Shown one piece after another: positions 32,770 through 41,674 of a stretch of DNA of 52,722 nucleotides; within the stretch, counting starts at the first letter, position 1; each line of letters begins with the position of its first letter. Made by a program: the position numbers and the translations under genes. The notes under the pieces are model-generated. The model was not told where the DNA came from. It saw nothing but the letters and a program-made list of their open reading frames with translations, and did no database searches. Source of the DNA: JAGXFP01 sp039714535 (lineage in GTDB: Bacteria > Desulfobacterota > Desulfobulbia > Desulfobulbales > JAGXFP01); assembly GCA_039714535.1 (NCBI GenBank), contig JBDLJC010000022.1, positions 1 through 52,722 on the forward strand, read 5' to 3'.

Positions 32770-33807
32770 ATGGCCGAAAAAACTAAAATACTGATAGTTG
32801 ACGACTCCAAATTGATGCGCAAGGCCGTCAAGGATATCTTCGCGGCCAACGACGGCATGGAAGTGGTTGGTGAGGCCGTTAACGGCAGCGAAGCACTGCA
32901 ACTCATTCCCCGGCTGACCCCTGATGTGATTGTTTTGGATGTCAATATGCCGGTAATGGACGGGATTACCACCCTGAAACACATGATGATCCAAAATCCG
33001 GTCCCGACGGTGATGCTGAGCACTCTCACCAAGGACGGCGCCGCCGTAACCTTTGATTCACTTAAATACGGTGCGGTGGACTTTCTTACCAAGCCATCCT
33101 CTCTTAACGGCGACCTGCAGGAGCAGATGGCGGCAATTGCCGACAAGATTGCCGTTGCCGCCGGAGTCAAACTGGAGGCCATGCAATATATCAGGTCTGC
33201 CCCCAAAGATAGTCCTGTGCCATCGCCGCAGAATCTCGAAGTCAAAAAGATCGTCACCATTGGCGGTGCCGAGGGCGGATACAGCGCCCTGTTAAAATTA
33301 ATTCCCCAACTCCAGCCCGACGTGCCGGCCGCCTATATAGTCGTGCTCTACGCGGCCGCTGAACATATCGACGCCTTTGTCCATTATCTGGACCACTGCT
33401 CAGCCCTGGCCGTTAAACGGGCAACCGAAGCGGCCCCGCTTGAAAGCGGCGTCTGTTACATAAGCTCCGGGGAAGAGTACGTGACCATCCGCGAACTTAA
33501 TGGCGATTTTCTGCTCCATGTCAGCCCCGCCCCCTTTTCAACCAGGCGTGGTTCCATCGATATGTTGATGCTGTCAACGGCCGAATTGGCCGGGAAAAAA
33601 GCGGTGGGGGTAGTGGTCTCGGGGATGGGTGATGACGGGGCCGAAGGTCTTTGCGAAATCACCGCCAACGGCGGCGCCGCCATCGTCCAAAAACCGCAGT
33701 CATGCCTCTGCCGGGAGATGGCGGAAAACGCACTCAAGAGATGCAAGGCCAAGATTATCGTTGCCGATACCAAGATAGCTTCAGCAATAAACTTATGCTC
33801 TGCATAA
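32770..33807 (+). CDS. CheB-like protein lacking esterase Ser and His
   Basis: The product is 345 residues. The receiver domain is intact (Asp57 in VIVLDVNMPVMDG, Lys108). The C-terminal half has the CheB fold, but the catalytic triad is broken. The motif normally read as IGASTGG is IGGAEGG (Ala167 for Ser), the QHMP histidine motif reads LYAAA (about 193-197), and only the Asp of GMGDDG (Asp289) remains. Glutamyl methylesterase or deamidase activity is therefore not expected. It may retain receptor or array binding controlled by phosphorylation. It has a degenerate companion at 41675-42715. No strong ribosome-binding site is visible before the ATG. Confidence 0.85.
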   Translation: MAEKTKILIVDDSKLMRKAVKDIFAANDGMEVVGEAVNGSEALQLIPRLTPDVIVLDVNMPVMDGITTLKHMMIQNPVPTVMLSTLTKDGAAVTFDSLKYGAVDFLTKPSSLNGDLQEQMAAIADKIAVAAGVKLEAMQYIRSAPKDSPVPSPQNLEVKKIVTIGGAEGGYSALLKLIPQLQPDVPAAYIVVLYAAAEHIDAFVHYLDHCSALAVKRATEAAPLESGVCYISSGEEYVTIRELNGDFLLHVSPAPFSTRRGSIDMLMLSTAELAGKKAVGVVVSGMGDDGAEGLCEITANGGAAIVQKPQSCLCREMAENALKRCKAKIIVADTKIASAINLCSA

Positions 33808-33960
33808 CAAGATAAGGAGGGGGGATGAGGATGGGCAGCAGGTGCAGCGATCATTACTGTGGGAGAAGCAAACTTCCGCCGCAACGGGTGAAGAGAAACC
33901 ACAATATTGTTCCTTTGTATTTTATTAATAAAATTAAAAGCTTATTTAGCAACTCATAAA

Positions 33961-33970
33961 AGGAGGAGGT
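33961..33970 (+). promoter_or_regulatory. Strong ribosome-binding site deciding the MCP TTG start
   Basis: AGGAGGAGGT ends four bases before the TTG at 33975. The next in-frame ATG is 40 codons on, beyond the first membrane helix, so TTG is the start. Confidence 0.8.
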
Positions 33971-33974
33971 TGCC

Positions 33975-36530
33975 TTGAATTGGAAAAACTTAAAGATCCA
34001 GAACAAACTGTTGCTCGGCTTTACGCCGGTTATTCTTGTGCTCTTGATCATTGGTGGACTTGGATATTTTAACATCTCGGCGATCAAGGGAGGTATGACC
34101 GAAGTCGGCAAGGCCGCCTCCGTTGCCGACGCCTCGATGGAGATGTCCCTCGCCCTGACCAATGACCGGCTGATGCTGATGGAGATCCTGACCGCCCAGG
34201 ACAAGCCGGAACTTGACGCGATGTGGCAGGAGCGCGAGGAGTTCGACGCGGCCTTCGACGTTTATTCCACGGCCGTTCTCAAGGGCGGTGAAACCGAGAT
34301 GGGCACCATCTACCAGGTTGAAGACGAAGGTCTGGCCAAACTGGTCAACGAACTTGCCAAGAGGCACGATGCGGAGTTCAGCCCCCAGATGCAGGACGTT
34401 TATCGGAACATGCTCTCCAAGTTCACCGCTGAGGCGGAGGAAGAGGTCGGGATGAAGGCCATGGAGGACACCTTTGAAGAGATGCACTCTGATCTGGAAA
34501 AACTTGAGGAATCAGTTGACCGCTTGGTCGACAGGGGTATCAAGGCCGGAGCCTCAGCCTCAGCCATGCTCGACAAGGAAAGTAAATGGAAAGACCTCTC
34601 CATGGAGATCGCCCTAGCCATTTCCGATGCCCGCTTGGTCGTCGAGGAATTCGTCCAGACCATGGATACCAAGATGCACCCAGAGCTTTCAGAAAAATTC
34701 GCGGGCGACGTTGACAAAGCCTCATCATGGCTCAACGGTATGGTTAGGGGGGGCTCAGACAAGGAGATGGGTAAGATAAACGCTCTGACTGACAATGCTA
34801 CGAAAAATGTAGCTAGAAAAGCTTACAAAGATCTAACCGAACACTTCGCGCCAGCCGCCATGGCGGTCATGAAAGAACATACCAAGACGCTAGAGATCGC
34901 AAAGACCCTTGATGATCTTGATACCTCAATCGATATCCTCGGTATTGCCATGACCGACAAGCTTGCCAAGGTTGAGGAAGGCGCAAAAGATACCATCGAT
35001 GCTGCCAATAATGCAGCCAACAGAACGGCTGCGGCCGCGACTTTCCAGAATATTGCCGGTATCATCATCGGTACCATTATCGCCTTCTTTATCGCCTTCT
35101 TTATCGCCCGGGCCATTGCGGTACCGATCGCCGATATTGCCTCGATCATCCAGACGGTTGCGAGGGAAAAAGACCTGACCCTTGCCGTTCCGGTCCTTGG
35201 CGGTGACGAGGTAGGCGAGATGGCCGGTGAGTTTAACACCATGATGGATGAGCTCAAGGAATCATTTGTCGAGGTAACCAGATCTTCCCAGCAGGTTACG
35301 ACCGGCGCCGCCGAGGTGGCCAAACGGGCCTCGGCCAACAAGGCCCGGGCCGAGCACGAGGTTGAACAGACCTCCAGGGCCGCCCAGATCATCAAGGAAA
35401 TGGCGGGAACAGCCGGGTTTGTTAACCAGGCCTCTACCGGCCAGAAAAACGCCGCCCAGACATCTACCAAGACCCTGGAAGAAATGGTGGTTGACATGAA
35501 GGGGGTTGCCGAGGCCGCCGATGCCCAGAACGAGGAAGCCCGGGAAGCTGGAGCCAGGGTGGGCGAGATGGGTGAAACCGGTGGCAAGGTTGCCGCCACT
35601 GCCCAGGAACAGGGTAAAATGGTGGTCGACGTGACCGCCTCTGTTAATGATATCGCCAAAGCGGTGGATGATATGAACAGTGCGGTTGCCAGGGCCACCG
35701 AGCATGGCACCGCCTCACTGGAAGCCGCCGAGGAAGGCAGTAGCTCGGTTGCCGCCACAGTTGTTGGTATGAAGGCGATCTCCGAGTCATCCGAGCAGAT
35801 CTCCGAGATTATCGGCGTTATTACCGATATCGCCGAGCAGACAAACCTCCTGGCCCTGAACGCCGCCATCGAGGCCGCCCGTGCCGGCGCCCATGGTAAA
35901 GGTTTCGCGGTTGTTGCGGACGAGGTAGGTAAACTGGCCCAGAGGTCATCAGAGGCCGCCAAAGAGATCACCCAGCTGATCAAGGACTCAACCAGCAGGG
36001 TTAATGAGGGTACCATGTTGACCGACAGCTCCCAGCAGGCCCTGACCAAGATCGACGAGAGTGGTAAGGTAAACATGGAAGCTATCACCGAGATCTCCAA
36101 TGTTTCAGGTCTCCTGGCAAAAAGTACCGGGCAGGTACAGGGGCTGATGAAAGAGCTGAATGCCCTGGCTGAGAATATTGGTGAAATGGCTGGTGAGCAG
36201 GGTGTTCGTCGTGCAGCTGCCATGAAAGCGATTGATTCACTGCAACAGAAGTCGACAGACATTACCGGTCTTATTGATAAAACCAATGAGGACGTTGAAA
36301 ACATCGAGGGTGCTATGAAGGAGATCCTGATGCGTACCCAGGAGATGGCGGTCATGACCGGCGAGCAGGCCAAACGCTCCCAGGCGATTATGGAGATTTC
36401 CAGCCAGTCTTCCGAGGCAGCCGGTCAGACTGCTGAGGGAGCCGGGGTCGTTATGAATATTACCGACGAGCTGCAGTCCCAGTCCCAGGCCCTCAACCAG
36501 CAGGTTGATCAGTTTAAGGTCCAGGCATAA
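33975..36530 (+). CDS. Methyl-accepting chemotaxis protein with duplicated sensor
   Basis: The 851-residue receptor starts at TTG with a strong AGGAGG site. It has membrane helix 1 (about 12-33), a periplasmic region of about 320 residues, helix 2 (about 357-380), a HAMP domain (about 380-432) and a long cytoplasmic coiled-coil. The conserved hairpin tip is at 621-651 (EQTNLLALNAAIEAARAG, then GFAVVADEV). The periplasmic part is a tandem duplication: residues 54-147 (SMEMSLALTNDRL, then LKGGETEMG) match 209-302 (SMEIALAISDARL, then VRGGSDKEMG). The tip identifies a CheA/CheW-coupled receptor. It lacks an obvious C-terminal CheR-binding pentapeptide. It precedes cheW, cheY and cheA. The ligand is unknown. 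Confidence 0.93.
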   Translation: MNWKNLKIQNKLLLGFTPVILVLLIIGGLGYFNISAIKGGMTEVGKAASVADASMEMSLALTNDRLMLMEILTAQDKPELDAMWQEREEFDAAFDVYSTAVLKGGETEMGTIYQVEDEGLAKLVNELAKRHDAEFSPQMQDVYRNMLSKFTAEAEEEVGMKAMEDTFEEMHSDLEKLEESVDRLVDRGIKAGASASAMLDKESKWKDLSMEIALAISDARLVVEEFVQTMDTKMHPELSEKFAGDVDKASSWLNGMVRGGSDKEMGKINALTDNATKNVARKAYKDLTEHFAPAAMAVMKEHTKTLEIAKTLDDLDTSIDILGIAMTDKLAKVEEGAKDTIDAANNAANRTAAAATFQNIAGIIIGTIIAFFIAFFIARAIAVPIADIASIIQTVAREKDLTLAVPVLGGDEVGEMAGEFNTMMDELKESFVEVTRSSQQVTTGAAEVAKRASANKARAEHEVEQTSRAAQIIKEMAGTAGFVNQASTGQKNAAQTSTKTLEEMVVDMKGVAEAADAQNEEAREAGARVGEMGETGGKVAATAQEQGKMVVDVTASVNDIAKAVDDMNSAVARATEHGTASLEAAEEGSSSVAATVVGMKAISESSEQISEIIGVITDIAEQTNLLALNAAIEAARAGAHGKGFAVVADEVGKLAQRSSEAAKEITQLIKDSTSRVNEGTMLTDSSQQALTKIDESGKVNMEAITEISNVSGLLAKSTGQVQGLMKELNALAENIGEMAGEQGVRRAAAMKAIDSLQQKSTDITGLIDKTNEDVENIEGAMKEILMRTQEMAVMTGEQAKRSQAIMEISSQSSEAAGQTAEGAGVVMNITDELQSQSQALNQQVDQFKVQA

Positions 36531-36578
36531 TACGTCGAAGTCTCTAATTCAACAGAGTCTCCATTTATCATGTAAAAG

Positions 36579-36612
36579 GTTACAGATCTTTGAGAGATCC
36601 TGGATCTGCAAC
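36579..36612 (+). other. Hairpin between MCP and cheW
   Basis: GTTACAGATC and GATCTGCAAC pair with one mismatch around a 14-base loop. No U-run follows, so it is more likely a 3'-stabilising or processing element within the locus than a terminator. Confidence 0.4.
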
Positions 36613-36705
36613 CCATTACAGGAAGGGGATTATCCTTTATTTGGGCAATCTGCCGGTGTTTACAGCAGATGCCAGGGATGAATCATACATAAGGGGAGAA
36701 GCGCT

Positions 36706-37224
36706 ATGGCTGATAAGTTAGCAGCTGCCGCCAAACAGGAAGCCGAACAGGAGCTGATGCAGCTGGTCGGCTTCACGATCGGCAAAGAGCTGTTTGGAGT
36801 AGATATTTTAATGGTCCAGGAAATTATCCGGGCCGCTCCTATTACTCCGGTGCCGAACTCACCGGAATTCGTTGAAGGGGTCATTAACCTCCGCGGCAAC
36901 ATTCTGCCGGTTATTGATCTACGCAAACGCCTTAACCTGCTTACCGGCGAGATTGATCTGGAGGACACCTGGATCCTGATCCTCGATATCCAGAACAAGA
37001 TCACCGGATTCATTGTTGACTCGGTTACCGAGGTAATAAAAATCCAGGAAAGCACCATTGAAGCTCCGCCCGACATCATCAAGGCCGGCCTCGAGAGCCA
37101 ATATTTAAGAGGTGTTTGTGATATAGGAGCGCAGCTCCTGATCCTTCTGGATTTTAAACGCATCCTGCTCCAGGAGGAGTTTAAGAAACTCCAGGCCATG
37201 GATGAAGTGGAAGAGGAAGAGTAA
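36706..37224 (+). CDS. cheW: Coupling protein CheW
   Basis: The 172-residue single CheW domain has the family landmarks: FTIGKELFGVDILMVQEI, PNSPEFVEGVINLRG and LPVIDLRKRL. It bridges the receptor tip and CheA in the array. Short extra segments at the N-terminus (Ala/Glu-rich) and the acidic C-terminus (EVEEEE) flank the domain. GGGGAG precedes the ATG. It lies between the receptor and the CheY gene, as expected for a core array component. Confidence 0.93.
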   Translation: MADKLAAAAKQEAEQELMQLVGFTIGKELFGVDILMVQEIIRAAPITPVPNSPEFVEGVINLRGNILPVIDLRKRLNLLTGEIDLEDTWILILDIQNKITGFIVDSVTEVIKIQESTIEAPPDIIKAGLESQYLRGVCDIGAQLLILLDFKRILLQEEFKKLQAMDEVEEEE

Positions 37225-37355
37225 GACCCACAGCACCAGGCCTTGATCCGGCCGCAGCCGAAGAACAAGACCTGTCCTGCTGTAATTGCCGCCGCAACAG
37301 GCGGCGCACACTGATTATGTTTTTTCAAAGGCAAGCTAAAGAAGGGACCAAGTTA

Positions 37356-37709
37356 ATGAGCAAACGTATTCTGGTAGTTGATGATTCATCGATGATGCGG
37401 AAAATGATTGTCAAGATTCTGAACCCTCCGGGACATATCGTCATTGGCCAGGCCAAGAGCGGTGAGGAAGCGGTTGAAATGTACCAGGAGCTGAAACCGG
37501 ACCTGGTGACCATGGACATCACCATGCGGGGGATGGACGGTCTGACAGCCGCCAAGGAGATCTTAAATCTCGATGCAAATGCCCAGATCATTTTCCTCTC
37601 AAACCTCAATGAGGACAAGTACCAAAACGAGGTGGAAGAGATGGGCGCCGTCGGTTTTGTCAACAAGTACAAGGCCGCCGAGATTCTGGACCTGATTGAT
37701 GGGATATAA
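37356..37709 (+). CDS. CheY-like single-domain response regulator
   Basis: The product is 117 residues from the ATG at 37356 (GAAGGG upstream); an in-frame start 13 codons earlier adds residues before the first strand and is rejected. Receiver residues are complete: Asp9/Asp10, Asp54 (TMDITMRGMDG), Ser82 and Lys104. It should accept phosphate from the CheA encoded 800 bases downstream. Whether it acts on a flagellar switch, a pilus motor or another target cannot be read from the sequence. Confidence 0.9.
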   Translation: MSKRILVVDDSSMMRKMIVKILNPPGHIVIGQAKSGEEAVEMYQELKPDLVTMDITMRGMDGLTAAKEILNLDANAQIIFLSNLNEDKYQNEVEEMGAVGFVNKYKAAEILDLIDGI

Positions 37710-37774
37710 ATCCCGGGTTTGTTCCCTTCAATTTATGCAAATAAATTACTGCATAGCAACAACGGTATTAACTA

Positions 37775-38497
37775 ATGGAGAACACCGCTTTGTTTAGTCC
37801 CCAAGGCAACATCGGCCCTTCCGGTAAAAAGGAGCGGTTTTGGGAGATAAGTTCCGGACTCCACAAAAAGACCCTGATATTTTTCGCCCTGCTGATCCTG
37901 CTGGCTTCGGTTCTGAGTGGTGTCGCCATTTATCATCACAATAAAGGCGAAGCAGCCTTAAACACCATTGCAGCCATGAATGAGGGAGAAAACACCCCGG
38001 CCGCCCAAAGGGAAGTGGAGGCCAGAAAACATGTTGGCCTGGAAGACAGTTTGACGATAATGACGGTAGCACTGGTCAGTGTCCTTATCATTTTCATGTT
38101 CTTCTTTATCCGCAACATTATCCAACCGCTCAGCAAACTACAGGAAATGACCAGGGAAATGGCCGATGGCCGCCTGGATCTGCTGGTCCAGGACAGCAAA
38201 ACCGCAAGCTGTTCCATCGGCACGATCGGTGAAAACGTCAACTCCCTGGCCATGAACCTGCAAGAGGTCCTGCTGCTGGTCTGGAACCTTAGCGAGCATA
38301 ACCTCGGTACCGTGGACCAGACCCTCAAAGCGCTTGAAGGTGACGGTAAGATCCCCAGGGAACAGATCAGATCGGATTTACAATCGCTCAAAGCAGAACT
38401 GCAGCAGATGCAAAATCTTACCCAGCAATTCGAGCTGTTCGATGTAACTCTGGATGGTAAGAAAGCATTAGCTAAAGAAGAGACTACGAAGTCATAA
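37775..38497 (+). CDS. Two-helix membrane protein with HAMP-like domain
   Basis: The 240-residue product has a cytoplasmic N-terminus (about 1-32), helix 1 (about 33-53), a short periplasmic loop of about 38 residues, helix 2 (about 93-113) and a HAMP-like segment (about 112-165, IIQPLSKLQEM then MADGRLDLL). A helical tail follows. No signalling output domain is present. It lies between cheY and cheA, so it may modulate the array or link it to the membrane. It resembles in layout the HAMP-only protein at 11062-11874, but the loop is far shorter. The start lacks a clear ribosome-binding site. Confidence 0.75.
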   Translation: MENTALFSPQGNIGPSGKKERFWEISSGLHKKTLIFFALLILLASVLSGVAIYHHNKGEAALNTIAAMNEGENTPAAQREVEARKHVGLEDSLTIMTVALVSVLIIFMFFFIRNIIQPLSKLQEMTREMADGRLDLLVQDSKTASCSIGTIGENVNSLAMNLQEVLLLVWNLSEHNLGTVDQTLKALEGDGKIPREQIRSDLQSLKAELQQMQNLTQQFELFDVTLDGKKALAKEETTKS

Positions 38498-38519
38498 CCT
38501 TAGTCAGAGGGTAGATATC

Positions 38520-41500
38520 ATGATTGACTTATCGCTACTTCAGGATTTCATCACCGAGGCCAACGAGCATCTTGACGAGATGGAGTCATGCTTGCTCCAG
38601 CTCGAAAAGGCCCCGGATGACAAAGAAATCATGAACGATATCTTCAGGGCCATTCACACCATCAAGGGGGCCTCGCAGTTTGTCGGTCTGACCAGGATAT
38701 CCGAACTGTCGCATAAAATGGAAAACCTGCTTGATCTCCTGCGCCAGGGAGAGAAGGAACTGAATCAGGATATTACCGATACCCTCATTGACACCAAGGA
38801 CAGACTGGGCCAACTTACCAAAGAACTCGAATTGAACCAGGAAGAAGGCAGTGAAATAGAAGATCTTCTGGAACGTATCGTAGCACTGTCCGAAGGGGAC
38901 TATCTCGGGCAGGAAATCTCCACCGAGACACCCGACGAAGAACAGCAAAAAGAACCCGAACTGGCGAGCGCCCTGGAAGAGGCCCTGAACACATCTATCC
39001 TGGATGGCGACCTTGACACCTCAATTCTTGGCGATGGCCTCGACACCTCGATGCTGGACGATTCTCTGACTGAAGATATTCCCACCCAGCAGGATGATGA
39101 AGCACCGGAAGACCCGGCCGAAACAACTTCCGAAATAATCAATGATGATCTTATCCGCAATGAACTGGCTGAAGAAGCCCATGATGAAGAGCTTTTCGGG
39201 ATCTTCATCCAGCAGACCAAAAACAATTTTGAAGAGATCCGGGAATTGGTGCCGAAACTGGCCGGTCCGGATACCGTCGAAGAATCCCTTGATCGTTGTA
39301 AAACCTGCCTGACGAAGCTCAGGGCTTCCGCCAACTATATGAGCTATGCCAATCTGGTTAGCCGCTATGATATTTGGCAGGCCGATCTCTCTGCCGCAAA
39401 AAGCAGGATTGAAGACGGCAACGAGGCCTCTTTCGATTTCATGAATGACCATCTGGAACAAATCGTTCAAATCATTCCCCAACTCGCTGACCATGAAACC
39501 GTTTCAGCTGGGTCGAAGGACGCCCCGGAGCAAGGACCTGCAGAGGAGGCTCGCCCCGATATAACTGCAATTGATGGAGATGCCATAAGGTCTGAAATCT
39601 CAGAGGAAATTTATGATGACGAACTCTTCGACATCTTCACCCAGCAGGTTTCGACAAACATTGGCGCAATTCGTCGGGGCCTGGCCGAGTTTGAAAAGTC
39701 CGGCGAAAAATCGAACCTTTTTGACTGTTGCGACAAGAGCCTGACCAATCTTAAATCGTCAGCCAATTACATGGGTTACAGCAATCTGCTCAACCTCTAC
39801 GAAAAGTGGCAAGCTGATGTTGCCGCCGCCGGCCAGGATGGCGACATCAATTTTATAAACGACTATCTCGATCAGATGATCAGTTTTTTCCCGGACTTGA
39901 CCGAAACCGGCCTGGCGGGGGACTCCTCAGATATATTTGCCGAAGAGAAAGACACCGCCACTGCCGGGGAAACCCGTGGTAAAGAAGACCAGACCGGTGA
40001 AGATGAGTTGTTCGCGACCCTGAGCAGTTCCGTTGACACCGCCATGGCTGATGTCAACGAATCTGGAGTTGAGCCGCTGCACGGCATCCTTGAAGAGATG
40101 TTGTTTGCCGATGAAATACCGGCTGAACCACAAGAAAAACCGGAGAAGAAAAAAGCGGCCGCCAAACCTAAATCGGTTATTGAGGAACCGGACCAGGCGC
40201 CGCCGGAACAACCTGAAACAGAGAGGCGTCAGGATGAACGGCGTCAGACCGAGCGCCGCCAGGAGACGGGGGATCGAACTTATAAGCAAAGCATCAGGGT
40301 TGACTCCGACAAGATCGACTCCCTGATGAACCAGGTGGGAGAGCTGGTGGTCAGCAGGGCCTATTTTGCCCAGATATATAATTACCTGAGAGACCTTCAG
40401 CAGGTGATGAAGGACGAAGCCGGTCTCGACGCCAAAGGTTTGAAACCGATCAGGGAATTGGCCTTCAAACTTGGCGAGGCCACGGTAGGGCTGGGCCGGG
40501 TATCCAACGAACTCCAGGAAGGAGTAATGAAGGTAAGGATGCTGCCGGTAGCGCAGCTCTTCAACCGTTACCCGCGACTGGTTCGCGATCTCATCCATAA
40601 AACGGACAAGAAAGTTGACCTGGTCGTTCGGGGTGAAGAAACAGAGCTCGATAAAATGGTTATCGAAGAGATCTCCGACCCACTGATTCATATCATCCGT
40701 AATGCGGTCGACCACGGTCTTGAGACCCCTAAAGAGAGGAAAAAGGCGGGCAAACCGAAAACCGGCACCCTCACCCTCGAGGCCTACCATGAAAGCAATC
40801 ATATCGTTATAGAGATCACCGATGACGGACGCGGCATCGACATAGAAAAGGTCAAAAAGAAGGCCCTTGACAAAGGTCTGATAAGCAAGCAGGAACTGTC
40901 CCGTATTTCCGATGCTGAGGCAAGACGATTCATTATGATGCCGGGTTTTTCAACCGCCGACACGCCTACCGAAACCTCCGGACGCGGCGTCGGGATGGAC
41001 GTCATCAAGACCAATATCGAGAAACTGAACGGCACCGTGGAGGTAGATTCGGAACTCGGTATCCAGACCAGGATACGCATCAAAATCCCCCTGACTCTGG
41101 CCATCATCCAGGCCCTGATGGTCCGGGTCGGCGAAGAGCTGTTCACCATCCCCCTGTCGGTAGTTGAAGAAACCTTGCGGATCTTCGAGCATGACACCTC
41201 CACCATCGAAGGTGTGGAGGTCATCCATCTGCGCGACACGACCATGCCCATTTTCCGGCTGGCCGATATCTTCGGAATAGAGGGCGCCAGCCAGGACATC
41301 AGCCAATCGTTCGTGGTCATTGTCACCACCGGTATGCAGGAGATCGGCATCGTTGTCGATGAACTGATCGGCCAGGAAGAAGTCGTTATCAAGCCCCTTG
41401 TTGACTACCTCCGTGAAGAAAGCGGTTTCTCAGGGGCAACGATTATCGGCGATGGCCGGATATCCCTGATTCTCGACATCTATGAGCTGGTCAAAATGAC

Positions 41501-41633
41501 ATCGGAAAAACAAATCGAACGCACCAGACAGCACTCCTTAAGCAGAAAAAGCAAAACCAAAGTCATCAAATCAAAGAAAGGCATGGGAAAAACGCCGTCT
41601 GCAGATGCAGTAGATTCCAGCACCATTCACTGA
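38520..41633 (+). CDS. cheA: CheA histidine kinase with two extra Hpt-like repeats
   Basis: The 1037-residue kinase has an N-terminal Hpt domain (1-105; His46 in AIHTIKGAS). A linker contains tandem DTSIL-type repeats (157-183). Two related Hpt-like blocks follow (about 212-325 and 355-460). They share LRASANYMSY/LKSSANYMGY where the Hpt motif would be, and carry Leu at the position equivalent to His46. Then come a charged linker with ERRQ repeats (568-582), the dimerisation domain (about 585-690), HATPase (HIIRNAVDHG, DDGRGID, GRGVGMDV) and a CheW-like regulatory domain (about 860-993). A basic tail ends the chain. The core kinase is intact, so it should autophosphorylate and serve the CheY and REC proteins of the locus. 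No P2-type CheY-binding domain is obvious; the two repeats may replace it. Confidence 0.93.
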   Translation: MIDLSLLQDFITEANEHLDEMESCLLQLEKAPDDKEIMNDIFRAIHTIKGASQFVGLTRISELSHKMENLLDLLRQGEKELNQDITDTLIDTKDRLGQLTKELELNQEEGSEIEDLLERIVALSEGDYLGQEISTETPDEEQQKEPELASALEEALNTSILDGDLDTSILGDGLDTSMLDDSLTEDIPTQQDDEAPEDPAETTSEIINDDLIRNELAEEAHDEELFGIFIQQTKNNFEEIRELVPKLAGPDTVEESLDRCKTCLTKLRASANYMSYANLVSRYDIWQADLSAAKSRIEDGNEASFDFMNDHLEQIVQIIPQLADHETVSAGSKDAPEQGPAEEARPDITAIDGDAIRSEISEEIYDDELFDIFTQQVSTNIGAIRRGLAEFEKSGEKSNLFDCCDKSLTNLKSSANYMGYSNLLNLYEKWQADVAAAGQDGDINFINDYLDQMISFFPDLTETGLAGDSSDIFAEEKDTATAGETRGKEDQTGEDELFATLSSSVDTAMADVNESGVEPLHGILEEMLFADEIPAEPQEKPEKKKAAAKPKSVIEEPDQAPPEQPETERRQDERRQTERRQETGDRTYKQSIRVDSDKIDSLMNQVGELVVSRAYFAQIYNYLRDLQQVMKDEAGLDAKGLKPIRELAFKLGEATVGLGRVSNELQEGVMKVRMLPVAQLFNRYPRLVRDLIHKTDKKVDLVVRGEETELDKMVIEEISDPLIHIIRNAVDHGLETPKERKKAGKPKTGTLTLEAYHESNHIVIEITDDGRGIDIEKVKKKALDKGLISKQELSRISDAEARRFIMMPGFSTADTPTETSGRGVGMDVIKTNIEKLNGTVEVDSELGIQTRIRIKIPLTLAIIQALMVRVGEELFTIPLSVVEETLRIFEHDTSTIEGVEVIHLRDTTMPIFRLADIFGIEGASQDISQSFVVIVTTGMQEIGIVVDELIGQEEVVIKPLVDYLREESGFSGATIIGDGRISLILDIYELVKMTSEKQIERTRQHSLSRKSKTKVIKSKKGMGKTPSADAVDSSTIH

Positions 41634-41674
41634 CATTAAATACCGCAAAGTAATTTATTTTTATCGGGGCCGAC

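Noticed and set aside
34823..36373. A 516-codon open frame antisense to the MCP
   Set aside because: It is the complement of a GC-rich, repetitive coiled-coil gene; it has no ribosome-binding site or recognisable domain, and the plus-strand MCP is certain.
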